Shown here: in pieces, positions 18,088 through 28,026 of the stretch
Layout of the letters: each line of letters begins with the position of its first letter
Position numbering within the stretch: the stretch's first letter is position 1
Source: Helicobacteraceae bacterium
GTDB taxonomy: Bacteria > Campylobacterota > Campylobacteria > Campylobacterales > SZUA-545
NCBI GenBank assembly: GCA_031258155.1
Contig: JAIRNH010000066.1
Coordinates: 1-64,000, forward strand
Length of the DNA stretch: 64,000 nucleotides
Reading direction: 5' to 3'
Notes under the pieces: generated by a model
Told to the model about the DNA's origin: nothing
Database searches by the model: none
The model's input: the letters and a program-made list of their open reading frames with translations, nothing else
Made by a program: the position numbers and the translations under genes

Positions 18088-18318
18088 CTAGCCCTCGACT
18101 TTTTTAATGTTAGAGATATGGATCGGCTTCTCTTTGCCAATAAATCCGCCCTCTTTGTTTTTGTCGTTAGGTTTGATCGCCTTTTTAACGACTCTCACGC
18201 CCTCGACAATCGCAAGCGAATCTTTTGGTAAAACGCGCAAAACTTTGCCCTCTTTACCTTTGTCGTCGCCGGCGATCACCCTAATCGTATCGCCTTTTTT
18301 TATATCAAACTTAGGCAT
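18088..18318 (-). CDS. rplX: 50S ribosomal protein L24
   Basis: L24 is an early 50S assembly factor with a KOW motif. The 76 residues read [20 protein letters not shown], then [20 protein letters not shown] and IHISNI. The ATG at 18318 has GGAGG 7 bases upstream and shares its A with the TGA of rplN. Confidence 0.97.
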   Translation of the reverse strand: MPKFDIKKGDTIRVIAGDDKGKEGKVLRVLPKDSLAIVEGVRVVKKAIKPNDKNKEGGFIGKEKPIHISNIKKVEG

Positions 18319-18686
18319 CACAAAACCTCCGGAGCGAGCGAAACGATCTTCATAAAGTTGGCGTAGCGCACCTCGCGCCCAACAGGACCGAAAATGCGCG
18401 TGCCGATCGGCTCTTTTTTCGCGTCGATAATCACCGCCGCGTTGTCGTCGAATCGGATCAGGCTGCCGTTTTCGCGGTGCGTCTCTTTGCTGACGCGAAC
18501 GATCACCGCTTTGACGACCTGACCTTTCTTCACCTTGCCGTTTGGAACGGCTTTTTTCACGCTTGCAACGATTACGTCGCCAAGCCCCGCGTAGCGGCGT
18601 TTGCTACCGCCCGGAACCTTGATGCACATAATCTCTTTAGCGCCGCTGTTATCGGCGACGTTAAGACGAGTAAAGCTCTGTATCAT
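18318..18686 (-). CDS. rplN: 50S ribosomal protein L14
   Basis: L14 lies at the intersubunit bridge. The 122 residues start [20 protein letters not shown] and include the signature [15 protein letters not shown] and [12 protein letters not shown]. The start overlaps the rpsQ stop by four bases and the stop overlaps the rplX start. Confidence 0.98.
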   Translation of the reverse strand: MIQSFTRLNVADNSGAKEIMCIKVPGGSKRRYAGLGDVIVASVKKAVPNGKVKKGQVVKAVIVRVSKETHRENGSLIRFDDNAAVIIDAKKEPIGTRIFGPVGREVRYANFMKIVSLAPEVL

Positions 18687-18952
18687 GCAAGCGCCTCCGG
18701 TCTGACGTAGGATTTAAGCCTAAAGTTTTTACTTTTGCTGATCGGGCTTGTTTCCACCGCCGTTACCTTATCGCCGATTTGAAGCTCGTTCTTTTCGTCA
18801 TGCACCTGAAAGGCGCTAAATCGTTTAACGATCTTGCGATACCTTGGGTGCAAAACCCGTCTTTCCACGCGGATCTTTGCGCTCTTATCGCCGCTTTTGG
18901 AGACGACGACGCCCTGAATTTCGCGTTTATGCGCGGCTGCTTTTTCGCTCAT
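18683..18952 (-). CDS. rpsQ: 30S ribosomal protein S17
   Basis: S17 is an OB-fold protein of the 30S body. The 89 residues include [59 protein letters not shown]. It overlaps rpmC and rplN by four bases each, showing tight coupling. Confidence 0.97.
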   Translation of the reverse strand: MSEKAAAHKREIQGVVVSKSGDKSAKIRVERRVLHPRYRKIVKRFSAFQVHDEKNELQIGDKVTAVETSPISKSKNFRLKSYVRPEALA

Positions 18953-19200
18953 TTGCTCTCCCTTGCCTTAGCCGACAGCGCGGTTTGAATCCGCGCGATC
19001 TCTAATCGTTTGCCTTTGATTTCGCCCGTATTGGTAAGCTGCATCGTCTTTAACTTTAACCGCAACGAAAATAACTGCGTCTTTTTCTCTTTTAAATCTT
19101 TTAACAGCTCTTCTTGACTTTTGGCTCTTATCTCGGCGTTAAGTTTCTGGCGCTTAGTCAGATACTCTTTGCCGCCCGCCTTTTTCTCAGTATAACTCAT
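18949..19200 (-). CDS. rpmC: 50S ribosomal protein L29, N-terminally extended
   Basis: L29 sits at the tunnel exit, where trigger factor docks with L23. The core ([45 protein letters not shown]) is a standard two-helix L29. The frame from the ATG at 19200 gives 83 residues, about 20 more than usual, adding a charged leader [19 protein letters not shown]. That ATG overlaps the rplP stop by 14 bases. No other good ATG lies nearby, so the extension may be real. Confidence 0.9.
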   Translation of the reverse strand: MSYTEKKAGGKEYLTKRQKLNAEIRAKSQEELLKDLKEKKTQLFSLRLKLKTMQLTNTGEIKGKRLEIARIQTALSAKARESK

Positions 19201-19612
19201 GTTCGGCTCCCGCGCTTACGATTTTAGTTCTTAGCGGCAGTTTGCTGGCGGCGATGGTAAGCGCCTCTTTAGCCAGCGCGTTCTCGATGCCCGCGATCTC
19301 GTATAAAACGCGACCGCGCTGAATGTTCATCACCCACTCCTCTATGCCGCCTTTGCCTTTACCCATACGAGTTTCAAGCGGTTTTTTAGTCAAAGGCTTG
19401 TCGGGAAAGATTCTAATCCACACCCTGCCCTGCCGTTTAATATGCCGTGTCATCGCAACGCGCGCCGCCTCGATCTGGCGGGAGTTGATTCTGCCGTTTT
19501 CGACGGCTTTCAATCCCAAATCTCCGTTGGCTAACTCGGCGCCGCGGTTAGCCTGCCCGCGATTGCGCCCTTTCATCATCTTGCGATATTTGGTTTTTTT
19601 GGGCGTTAACAT
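19187..19612 (-). CDS. rplP: 50S ribosomal protein L16
   Basis: L16 helps position A-site tRNA. The 141 residues begin [19 protein letters not shown] and contain [40 protein letters not shown] and [13 protein letters not shown], the full set of family signatures. Confidence 0.98.
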   Translation of the reverse strand: MLTPKKTKYRKMMKGRNRGQANRGAELANGDLGLKAVENGRINSRQIEAARVAMTRHIKRQGRVWIRIFPDKPLTKKPLETRMGKGKGGIEEWVMNIQRGRVLYEIAGIENALAKEALTIAASKLPLRTKIVSAGAEHELY

Positions 19613-19617
19613 ATCGG

Positions 19618-20352
19618 TTACTCCCCTTTATCTTCTGTTTTTCTGCGTCTAGGCGAGCGCCTTCTCTCGCTCTGCTCTTCTTTAGGCTCCGACGCGGTTT
19701 CCGCGTCGGCTTGAATACCTTTGGCAAGCACTTCGCCCTTAAATATCCACGTTTTTATACCGATCACGCCATAAGTGGTATGCGCCTCCGCAAAGCCGTA
19801 ATCGACTTTGGCGCGAAGCGTATGAAGCGGCACCCTGCCCTCCAAATACCACTCCCTGCGGGCGATCTCCGCGCCGCCCAAACGACCGCTGACTTGAACG
19901 CGAATGCCTTTAGCGCCGCCTTTTAAAGCCGCCTGCATCACCTTTTTCATCGCGCGGCGGAAGGCGACGCGCTTTTCGAGCTGCGCGCCTACGTTTTCGG
20001 CGGCAAGCTGCGCCGACAGTTGCGGACGGCGCTCCTCTTTGATATTGATGATCACCTCTTTTTTATTGACCAGATCGGAAACCTCGTTTTTGAGCTTATC
20101 GATCTCTTCGCCTTTTTTACCGATCACAAGTCCGGGGCGAGCGACCACAAGAGTAACTTTCAGCTTTTTGATCGTCCGCTCGATAATAATATCGCTGACG
20201 CCCGCATAGTAGAGCTTCTTTTTCAGAAAGTTGCGCACTCTGTAATCTTCGCCAACGTTCGCCGCTCGAGAGCTTTTGCCCGGAAACCAACGCGACTTCC
20301 AGTTGGCGTTGATCCCAAGCCTTAGACCAATCGGATTAGTTTTCTGACCCAT
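19618..20352 (-). CDS. rpsC: 30S ribosomal protein S3
   Basis: S3 forms part of the mRNA entry and its helicase. The 244 residues start [20 protein letters not shown], contain the KH domain ([18 protein letters not shown]) and [20 protein letters not shown]. The last 25 residues are a charged disordered tail ([20 protein letters not shown]). The start shares one base with the rplV stop. Confidence 0.97.
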   Translation of the reverse strand: MGQKTNPIGLRLGINANWKSRWFPGKSSRAANVGEDYRVRNFLKKKLYYAGVSDIIIERTIKKLKVTLVVARPGLVIGKKGEEIDKLKNEVSDLVNKKEVIINIKEERRPQLSAQLAAENVGAQLEKRVAFRRAMKKVMQAALKGGAKGIRVQVSGRLGGAEIARREWYLEGRVPLHTLRAKVDYGFAEAHTTYGVIGIKTWIFKGEVLAKGIQADAETASEPKEEQSERRRSPRRRKTEDKGE

Positions 20353-20678
20353 TACTTATCACCCTCTTTTTCTACTTCCACCAAAATATGCGAAGTCGGC
20401 TTTCTAATCGGCGTGGCGCGTCCGCGAGCGCGGGGCGTAAAACGCCGTAAAACGGCGGCTTTATCCACGCGCGCGCTTTTTACGATCGCCTTATTCGCGT
20501 CCAGACCGGAGTTGGCTATCGCGCTGGCAAGAACTCTATAGAGAACGCGAGCCGCTTTGTTTGGCATAAATTGCAATCCCGCGAGCGCTTTTTCGGCGTT
20601 TAAGCCTTGAATCTCGCGCGCGATCAGCCGCGCCTTCGTCGGAGATAAACGAACATACTTTAATAACGCTCTGCTCAT
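20352..20678 (-). CDS. rplV: 50S ribosomal protein L22
   Basis: L22 lines the exit tunnel with its long beta-hairpin. The 108 residues include [38 protein letters not shown] and the hairpin/tail [20 protein letters not shown]. One base separates it from rpsS. Confidence 0.97.
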   Translation of the reverse strand: MSRALLKYVRLSPTKARLIAREIQGLNAEKALAGLQFMPNKAARVLYRVLASAIANSGLDANKAIVKSARVDKAAVLRRFTPRARGRATPIRKPTSHILVEVEKEGDK

Positions 20679-20679
20679 T

Positions 20680-20961
20680 TTACTTTCCTATCTTCTTTTG
20701 GACGCTGCCCTTATGCCCGTGAAAGGTGCGGGTAGGCGCGAACTCGCCGAGCTTATAGCCGATATGGTTTTCGGTGATATACACGGCGACGTGATCGCGC
20801 CCGTTATGCACCAAAAAGGTTAGCCCCACGAAATCGGGGCTGATCGTGCTTCGGCGCGACCATGTTTTGATCGGCTTGGAGCTGTTCTCTTTTTTCGCTT
20901 TATGCACCTTAGCGAGAAGGTGCGAGTCGATAAACGGACCCTTCTTTGTTGATCTAGCCAT
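20680..20961 (-). CDS. rpsS: 30S ribosomal protein S19
   Basis: S19 is in the 30S head next to S13. The 93 residues read [40 protein letters not shown] and [15 protein letters not shown], typical throughout. It follows rplB by two bases. Confidence 0.98.
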   Translation of the reverse strand: MARSTKKGPFIDSHLLAKVHKAKKENSSKPIKTWSRRSTISPDFVGLTFLVHNGRDHVAVYITENHIGYKLGEFAPTRTFHGHKGSVQKKIGK

Positions 20962-20963
20962 TG

Positions 20964-21803
<840 letters not shown>

Positions 21804-21813
21804 CTTTGTCTCC

Positions 21814-22095
21814 TTACGCCGTTAGCGCTTCGATCGCCGCGCCTTCAGGCAAGGTTACGAAGAACTTTTTAAGATCGCTGCGTTTTCCTATCACGCCGCG
21901 AAACCGCTTGGTTTTGCCGCGAACGGAAGTCGAATTGATCTTCTTGGGCAAAACGCCGAAATAAACGCGAAAAAGCTCTTTGAGCGAGTTCTTGGTGATC
22001 TTCGGCGAGGTTTGCACGACGACTACTCCCCGCTCTTGCAGACCGAGAGATTTTTCCGTATAGAGAATGGATTTAATATCGGTGATGTCCGCCAT
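21814..22095 (-). CDS. rplW: 50S ribosomal protein L23
   Basis: L23 is at the tunnel exit and binds trigger factor and SRP. The 93 residues include [33 protein letters not shown] and [20 protein letters not shown]. It starts 1 base after rplD stops. Confidence 0.96.
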   Translation of the reverse strand: MADITDIKSILYTEKSLGLQERGVVVVQTSPKITKNSLKELFRVYFGVLPKKINSTSVRGKTKRFRGVIGKRSDLKKFFVTLPEGAAIEALTA

Positions 22096-22096
22096 C

Positions 22097-22711
22097 TCAG
22101 TCCTCTTTTATGATTTGTTCAAGCGCCGCTTTTTCAATAGCGATCACGCGGTAGCTCGCGGCGATATAGGCGTTAAGCTCGGAAACCTGCGCTAGGTAGT
22201 GCGAGGGCAGATTTCTAAACGCCAGATAATTTTTATCGTTCAGGCTCGATACGACAAACAGCCCGTCTCTTGGAGCGATCTTTTTAGCGATCGTAGCTGC
22301 CTCTTTGGTTTTGCCGCTTTCTACGCTAATTGAATCGACGACAAATAGCGCGCCTTCGCTCGCCTTTTTGTTGAGCGCGTATAGCAGAGCCAAGCGTTTC
22401 TGCTTCTTATTTACCTTCTGATCGTAGTTGCGGGTGTTTTTGGGTCCAAAAGCCGCGCCGCCGCCTACGAAAGTCGGACCTTTTAGCGAACCTTGTCTAG
22501 CGCGACCGCCGCCTTTTTGCGCAAACGGCTTCTTGTCCGTTCCGCTAACGACCGCGCGCGTTTTGGTGTGCGCGCCGTTTTGCCGAATGGAGCTTAAAAA
22601 CGACTTTGCGTATAGATAAAGATTCTGCTCGCTGATCTCTTCATATTTTTCGGGCAGAGCGAACTCGCCCGCCTTTTCAAATTGCGCGTTTAATATCGTT
22701 GCTTTGCTCAT
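22097..22711 (-). CDS. rplD: 50S ribosomal protein L4
   Basis: L4 reaches into the tunnel constriction and represses the S10 operon in E. coli. The 204 residues include [20 protein letters not shown] and [20 protein letters not shown], the extended tunnel loop, then the C-terminal globular part. The start overlaps the rplC stop by four bases. Confidence 0.97.
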   Translation of the reverse strand: MSKATILNAQFEKAGEFALPEKYEEISEQNLYLYAKSFLSSIRQNGAHTKTRAVVSGTDKKPFAQKGGGRARQGSLKGPTFVGGGAAFGPKNTRNYDQKVNKKQKRLALLYALNKKASEGALFVVDSISVESGKTKEAATIAKKIAPRDGLFVVSSLNDKNYLAFRNLPSHYLAQVSELNAYIAASYRVIAIEKAALEQIIKED

Positions 22712-23286
22712 TTAATCACCTTCGCGCGACCTAAAGCGCCGTTTGGTCCCGGCACGCTACCCTTAACGACTATAACTTTGCCGTTGTTATCAAAGTCAAG
22801 AGTTTCGCTTTTGATCGTTACCTTTTCAACGCCGTAATGTCCCGCCATCTTGCGCCCTTTATGCACGCGCCCCGGTTCGTCGCGGTTGCCGATCGAACCG
22901 CTAGTGCGGTGAAAACGGCTGCCGTGCGCGGCGGGACCGCCTTGAAAGTTCCAACGTTTAATCAAACCGCTAAAGCCGCGCCCTTTGGTGTTGAAAGAAA
23001 GTTTCAAAATAGCGCCCTCTTTCAGATCGTCGTAGCTTTGATCGCCCTCTTTCGCGCCGCTAGCGTCGATTGTGGCGAAGCGGTTAAACTCCTTAGAAAG
23101 CCCGTATTTTTTTTGCGCGCCGCCGATCGCCTTGTTAAACTTTTTGGCGTTGGAGTAGGCGACTAACGCCTTACCGTCCTCGCGGGAAGCTACAATCTTG
23201 GCTTCGCGTATTTTTAAGAGCGTTACCGCTTTGGCTTTAAGCCCCAACGTTCTGCTCATTCCGATTTTTTCTACGATGTATTCCAT
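22708..23286 (-). CDS. rplC: 50S ribosomal protein L3
   Basis: L3 nucleates 50S assembly. The 192 residues have the landmark loop [20 protein letters not shown] and [16 protein letters not shown], with Gln in the position that PrmB methylates. The N-terminus ([17 protein letters not shown]) is typical for the phylum. One base is shared with the rpsJ stop. Confidence 0.97.
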   Translation of the reverse strand: MEYIVEKIGMSRTLGLKAKAVTLLKIREAKIVASREDGKALVAYSNAKKFNKAIGGAQKKYGLSKEFNRFATIDASGAKEGDQSYDDLKEGAILKLSFNTKGRGFSGLIKRWNFQGGPAAHGSRFHRTSGSIGNRDEPGRVHKGRKMAGHYGVEKVTIKSETLDFDNNGKVIVVKGSVPGPNGALGRAKVIK

Positions 23287-23606
23287 TATTTCGCCTTCTG
23301 ATTCATAGAGCGAACCTCCACGTCCACTTCGGGAGCGAGGTCAAGTTTCATCAGAGAATCAACCGTGTCGCTAGTGGCGAACTCGATGTCGATCATTCTA
23401 GTATGAACGCGGGTTTCAAACTGCTCGCGCGAATCTTTATTGACGTGCGGCGAACGCAGAACGGTATATCTGCGGATTTTGGTCGGAAGCGGCACCGGAC
23501 CAATTAGTTCCGCGCCGGATCGCTTAACCGCGTCAACGATCGCGCCGACGGATTTGTCCAATACGCGGTGATCGTAAGCTTTTAGCTTTAGTCGTATTTT
23601 TTCCAT
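23286..23606 (-). CDS. rpsJ: 30S ribosomal protein S10 (NusE)
   Basis: S10 is in the 30S head and, as NusE, partners NusB in antitermination. I use the ATG at 23606 ([20 protein letters not shown]), which has AAGGAAAA upstream; the longer frame runs into the promoter region. The 106 residues include [20 protein letters not shown] and the C-terminal [17 protein letters not shown]. It is the first gene of the long ribosomal operon. Confidence 0.97.
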   Translation of the reverse strand: MEKIRLKLKAYDHRVLDKSVGAIVDAVKRSGAELIGPVPLPTKIRRYTVLRSPHVNKDSREQFETRVHTRMIDIEFATSDTVDSLMKLDLAPEVDVEVRSMNQKAK

Positions 23607-23694
23607 AATCGCGTTTTTCCTTGAATAGTTTAGAAAGCCTAACGAAGCGGGTTTAACGCCTTTTACGCGCAGGATTTCCGAAAATGGAAGCGCA

Positions 23695-23723
23695 ATTCTA
23701 ACCGCCGATCGACGAAAAATCAA
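23695..23723 (-). promoter_or_regulatory. rpsJp: Promoter of the S10 ribosomal operon
   Basis: Read on the - strand: TTGATT at 23723-23718, exactly 17 bases, then TAGAAT at 23700-23695. It lies about 90 bases upstream of the rpsJ ATG, where the operon promoter is expected. The bases after the -10 are TGCGC, a GC-rich discriminator of the kind found in stringently controlled promoters. A hairpin-forming repeat (TTTCCTT/AAGGAAA, 23742-23760) lies just upstream. Confidence 0.6.
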
Positions 23724-23882
23724 GAGTTGGCGGCTATTTTATTTCCTTTTTATAAGGAAATGATATGTCTAACTATAGCGCGATAAGCGCGGCGACGCGC
23801 ATTTAAGACGTGTAATTTTCGCCGTATCCTCCGCGCGATCGCGAAAAATCGAGCGCCAAAATAAGCGCGCGGAGAGAAAAAC

Positions 23883-24845
23883 TTAGCGATCAGGGTTTCG
23901 TATATTGCGAATATGCGATCGGTAGTTGCTAGAAAAATTGTGCGTTCCGTCCGCGCCGCGAACGAAGTAAAGGTAATCGCTTTTAGCGGGATTAAGCGCC
24001 GCGTTGATCGCCTCTAAACTCGCCATCGCCACCGGAAAAGGCGGCAAACCGCGTTTTTTGTAGGTGTTGAAATCGCTGGAGTCGGATTTGATTCGTTGAG
24101 GCGTTACCTTTTGGTGCGAAAAATAGCCGTAATTCAGCGTTCCGTCCATCTGAAGACGCATATTTTTTTTCAAGCGGTTATATATAACGCTCGCCACAAG
24201 CGGCATTTCGGCGTTGTTCGCCGCCTCTTTTTGGACGATCGAAGCGATCGTTACGATTCTAAACCAGCTCTTTTCGTCGTATTTGCCAAAATGCGACGCG
24301 GCGCGTTCCTTATGTAGCCGCATAGAGGCTTTGAGCAACGATTCCACCACCTCCTTTTCCTCCGCGCCCTTCGCGATCCGATAGGTATCCGGAATCAAAA
24401 CGCCCTCTTCCAACGGCGCGTTTTCGTCGTATATCTTGCGCATCAGATCGGCGTTTAGATTCAGCTTTTGAGCGATCAGATCAAGCGCCACGACCGTCGT
24501 TTCGCCCGGAATTAACACGATCTCGTCGTAAGCGGTTTTGCCGCCGACAAGCCCTAAATAAAAATCGAGTTTCGAGGCGTTTTCCTCTCCAATATCAATC
24601 AAACCGCGCTTGGGCATTCCAAGAGCGCGTATAAACCATAAATCCAACTCGTTGAGATCGACGCCGTTCATTTTAAGTTGCGCTATAATCGGGCGCAAAG
24701 CTCCGGGCGCGATCTGCACAAAACGCGAATGTTCAAGCCGCTGAGCGAAATAATACGAGAGAAACATGATAATCAAAAGAGCGATCGTAGCCGCCGCCAA
24801 AACGGTGGCGGTAATTTGCGTCTTGTTTATTTTCACCTTAATCAT
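23883..24845 (-). CDS. mltG: Endolytic peptidoglycan transglycosylase MltG
   Basis: MltG (YceG) cuts nascent glycan strands at the inner membrane. The 320 residues from the ATG at 24845 begin with a basic stretch and one TM helix (about 10-34), followed by a periplasmic LysM-like region (LIPGETTVVALDLIAQKLNL) and the catalytic domain: IVTIASIVQKEA with the catalytic Glu, VIYNRLKKNMRLQMDGTLNY and SLEAINAALNP. The 5' end overlaps the divergent AsmA-like gene by about 80 bases. Confidence 0.93.
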   Translation of the reverse strand: MIKVKINKTQITATVLAAATIALLIIMFLSYYFAQRLEHSRFVQIAPGALRPIIAQLKMNGVDLNELDLWFIRALGMPKRGLIDIGEENASKLDFYLGLVGGKTAYDEIVLIPGETTVVALDLIAQKLNLNADLMRKIYDENAPLEEGVLIPDTYRIAKGAEEKEVVESLLKASMRLHKERAASHFGKYDEKSWFRIVTIASIVQKEAANNAEMPLVASVIYNRLKKNMRLQMDGTLNYGYFSHQKVTPQRIKSDSSDFNTYKKRGLPPFPVAMASLEAINAALNPAKSDYLYFVRGADGTHNFSSNYRSHIRNIRNPDR

Positions 24846-27513
24846 CTGTATAGGCGTTCTCTTCTTTGGGGTGAGTTTTGAAAAGCTGGATTTTAGCCAA
24901 TTCGAGGTTCGCGACGTAGAGCTAAAAATCAATCCGAAAATTGTTTTGTCAATCGACGAACTTGTGTTGCGCGATCCGCCAAAAGAAAAAGAGGCGATCG
25001 ATTCGGAGGCTACGCTTAGAAACGTAGAGGCGGCGTTTTTGGCGTTAATGCTAACCGATCGCCTAGAGATTAAACGCGCGAACGTTCAAGGGGTAGAGAC
25101 GCGGATTGTATATGAAAACGGCGAGTTTGCCGTTTCCAACGAAAAGGGGCGCGCGCGATTTACGCTAGGCTGGCTAGAGGGGGCTGGGGCGGCGTTTGAG
25201 CTTACGGACGCGCAATACTTGGAATTGGGGCTAAACGTTCAGGCAAACGGGTTTATCAGCCCTATTACGAGACGATTTTCTATCGACGCTAAATATCAAT
25301 CGCCCTACGCTTCGGGCGAATTGAGCGCGTCGGGGGACGCCAAACGCGCCGTTTTGCGCGTTAACGACGCGCGATTTAACTTCAAAGATTACGAAGGAGA
25401 GCTATCCGGGCTCGCCGAGGTCGATTTGACGCAAAAAAAAGGCTCTTTCGCGGGAAACGCGCGCGCGCTAGATATTCGCGGCGCGGTGCGCGCCAATTAC
25501 GAGGGCGACCTGATTCTCTTTACGCTCCTAGACGCGGAGGCGGAAAGTTTGGAGAAGCTATCTCGCGCGATAGCGATCGACGATAGCGCGAGAAAGTGGG
25601 TTCACGGAAATATCGTAGCGGAGAGCTTTAGAGCCAATCGTTTCGCTATGGAGCTGAATCTAACGACAATGAAACTAAACATACCGACCCTATTTTTGGA
25701 CGCGACGGCGTATAACGCCGAAATTCGTTTTCACCCAAATCTACCCGCCGCGCTCGCCGAAGAGGTAAAAGTCGCGATCAATAAAGGCGTTTTGAAAATT
25801 ACCGCCGACAACGCCGACTACGAAGGGCAAAAAGCCGACGCTAAAGTTGTTATAGATCGACTCGCGGTTGAAAACGGCAAGAGGCTGAGTCTGAAAATCG
25901 ACACGTCGGCGCTATTTAATAAGTCGATGCGCGATCTGATCGCCGCATACGGCGCGAACGCCGCCATAGTTCAACTAAGCGGCAACAACGAGGCTAGTTT
26001 CGAGCTTGAAACGCCGCTGTCCAATACGGACGATCTGCATTTTCAAGCGGCGCTTGTTACGGAGGACGGCGAGTTCGAGATAGCGGGAATGCCGGTTAGC
26101 TATCGCGACGCGAGAGCTACAATCAACGATTCAAATATAACGATTGAAAAATTCGAGGCGATTATCCCGAACGTTCGCTCCGCCTCGATTGTCGGTCTGG
26201 TGGAAGCAAAAGAGAGAAGGTTTTCGCTTAACATAGATATTAAAGGCGCAAACGCCCTAAACGGAAAGGGGGCGCGTTTCGATCGTCTTAAAACAAACCT
26301 GCTAGGCGAATGGAACGATAAAAGAACGCTGTTAAAATTGGACGATTTTGCCACCGAGTTATCGCTAGTCGGCGAACGCGCGGAGATTAAAGCGAGCGAT
26401 TTAAAACGATATAAAGCCTATATCCCGTTGATGGAGCTTTTGAATATAAACGGCGGGACGCTAAAGCTGGTAAAAGATAACGGCGGAGTGGTCGCCGATT
26501 TTACGATCGACATCGGCGCTACGATACTCTATAAAGACGAACAGCCCGTTAAAAACGTCGTCGGGCGTTTCAAAAGCGATAAGGACGGCAGCTATTCGCT
26601 AAAACTGTTGGACGGCGCCTTTATGAGGGAGGCAAACGAGGATTTTGTAAGAGTAACGATGAGCGGATTGGAGATAGACGCTCTGGAGCTTATCGATTTC
26701 GCAAAACGCAGACAAGCCGCGCTCAACGCCGACGAATTAAGCCAAGACGGCAAGCCGCTGTTCGTTTTCGGCGATAAAAGCGGCGTGCGTTTCAAAGACA
26801 GGCGCTTTGCGAGCGACTGGTTCTCGTTTTACCAAGAGGGGGAGAAATTCGAGGGAAAGATCAAAAAAGACGGCGCGACTATGACGATCAGCCGCGATCG
26901 CGGCGATATAACCTTTCGCGGAGAACATATAGGAAGCGATTGGGTCAGAGGATTGAGCGGCGTTAAGATGAGCGGCGGCGAATGGGATTTTAGCGCTTAC
27001 GGTAGCTTGAATAGCGAGGACGTTTACGGAATTATCCGCATAAGAGAGACGACGATCGAGGAGGCGAGACTATTTACCAACGTAGTGGCGCTAATCAACG
27101 CCCTCCCCTCTTTAGCGCAGTTTAGATCGCCCGGTTTTACCTCTAAGGGCTTTAAGATAAACGACGGCGTGATTGAGCTCTATTACGCAAGCGACACTTT
27201 ATACTTCAACGCGGCGCGTTTTACCGGAACGAACACGGATATTTTGGCGCAAGGCAGCATAAACGTCGATAGCGGCGAGGTTGATATATACGCGGCGGTT
27301 CAAAGCGCCAAATCGTTAAGCTCTCTCGTTTCCAAAATACCGATTGTCGGCTATCTTTTTACGGGCGACGGCGGAAAAATCGAAAACGTCTTGCATATTA
27401 CGGGCAATATCGACGATCCAAAAGTGGAAACCGCGCTGGCGAGAGAATTTATCTTTTATCCGGTCGGCGTCCTAAAACGCACGCTAACCTTACCGGTTAA
27501 ACTATTTGAATAG
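24766..27513 (+). CDS. AsmA/YhdP-like large periplasmic protein (DUF3971 type)
   Basis: The 915 residues have one N-terminal TM helix (about 12-36) and then a long beta-rich periplasmic body, with the typical C-terminal AsmA-like part (NINALPSLAQFRS is close to the usual NxPSL element; GSINVDSGEVDIYAA; SKIPIVGYLFTG; ITGNIDDPKVE). AsmA-family proteins are thought to bridge the envelope and carry phospholipid to the outer membrane. The ATG at 24766 lies inside the coding region of mltG on the other strand; a weak GAGAG precedes it. Confidence 0.85.
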   Translation: MIIKRAIVAAAKTVAVICVLFIFTLIICIGVLFFGVSFEKLDFSQFEVRDVELKINPKIVLSIDELVLRDPPKEKEAIDSEATLRNVEAAFLALMLTDRLEIKRANVQGVETRIVYENGEFAVSNEKGRARFTLGWLEGAGAAFELTDAQYLELGLNVQANGFISPITRRFSIDAKYQSPYASGELSASGDAKRAVLRVNDARFNFKDYEGELSGLAEVDLTQKKGSFAGNARALDIRGAVRANYEGDLILFTLLDAEAESLEKLSRAIAIDDSARKWVHGNIVAESFRANRFAMELNLTTMKLNIPTLFLDATAYNAEIRFHPNLPAALAEEVKVAINKGVLKITADNADYEGQKADAKVVIDRLAVENGKRLSLKIDTSALFNKSMRDLIAAYGANAAIVQLSGNNEASFELETPLSNTDDLHFQAALVTEDGEFEIAGMPVSYRDARATINDSNITIEKFEAIIPNVRSASIVGLVEAKERRFSLNIDIKGANALNGKGARFDRLKTNLLGEWNDKRTLLKLDDFATELSLVGERAEIKASDLKRYKAYIPLMELLNINGGTLKLVKDNGGVVADFTIDIGATILYKDEQPVKNVVGRFKSDKDGSYSLKLLDGAFMREANEDFVRVTMSGLEIDALELIDFAKRRQAALNADELSQDGKPLFVFGDKSGVRFKDRRFASDWFSFYQEGEKFEGKIKKDGATMTISRDRGDITFRGEHIGSDWVRGLSGVKMSGGEWDFSAYGSLNSEDVYGIIRIRETTIEEARLFTNVVALINALPSLAQFRSPGFTSKGFKINDGVIELYYASDTLYFNAARFTGTNTDILAQGSINVDSGEVDIYAAVQSAKSLSSLVSKIPIVGYLFTGDGGKIENVLHITGNIDDPKVETALAREFIFYPVGVLKRTLTLPVKLFE

Positions 27514-27838
27514 GCAAACGTAAGAGAGCGCCTTTCAGGTTTTGCAAAATAGCGAATACGGGGTTTTAGCGTCGATACGGCTTCGCAAAACCTTGCCGAT
27601 AGTCCCGTTTGAACTTCTGTTTGCCGTTGATTGCGCATTTTAACGCGCGGCTTCATACTGTCCGATACGCTTGAACGCGCTTTCCTTATTCGTTTTTACG
27701 AGAAACGCGGACGTTTTTATGCGGATATGGGCAAGCAGCCGATAGTTTGGCGGGGTTTTGCATCTCTATAACTCAAAACCGCCGCGGCTATAAAAATGGC
27801 GATAAATCCAATTTATAGAGGAGCGGCGAACGCTGGTA
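27514..27838. other. Gene-free spacer with an inverted repeat
   Basis: 325 bases separate the AsmA-like gene from tRNA-Arg. AGGTTTTGC (27537-27545) and GCAAAACCT (27585-27593) are perfect 9-base inverted arms 39 bases apart. The spacer between them is not itself a clean hairpin and no T run follows, so a terminator function is doubtful. No gene is supported. Confidence 0.4.
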
Positions 27839-27912
27839 TGCCCCGAACAGGACTCGAACCTGTCGCCTCAAGCTTAGGAAGCCTGCGCTCTATCCGGATG
27901 AGCTATCGGGGC
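27839..27912 (-). tRNA. tRNA-Arg (anticodon CCT)
   Basis: A full cloverleaf: acceptor GCCCCGA/TCGGGGC, D stem GCTC/GAGC, anticodon stem CAGGC/GCTTG with loop TTCCTAA (anticodon CCT, reading AGG), T arm ACAGG-TTCGAGT-CCTGT, discriminator A. CCA is not encoded (TAC follows), unlike the other five tRNAs here. Confidence 0.95.
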
Positions 27913-28026
27913 AAAGGACGCGATCTTAGCAAAACGATCATAAATGTCCCGAAATTGGGAAACTTTCAAACCTCTTTCAAATATGTATATGCGGTTGTTA
28001 TAGCGGAGACCTCTTTATCTGTCAGG

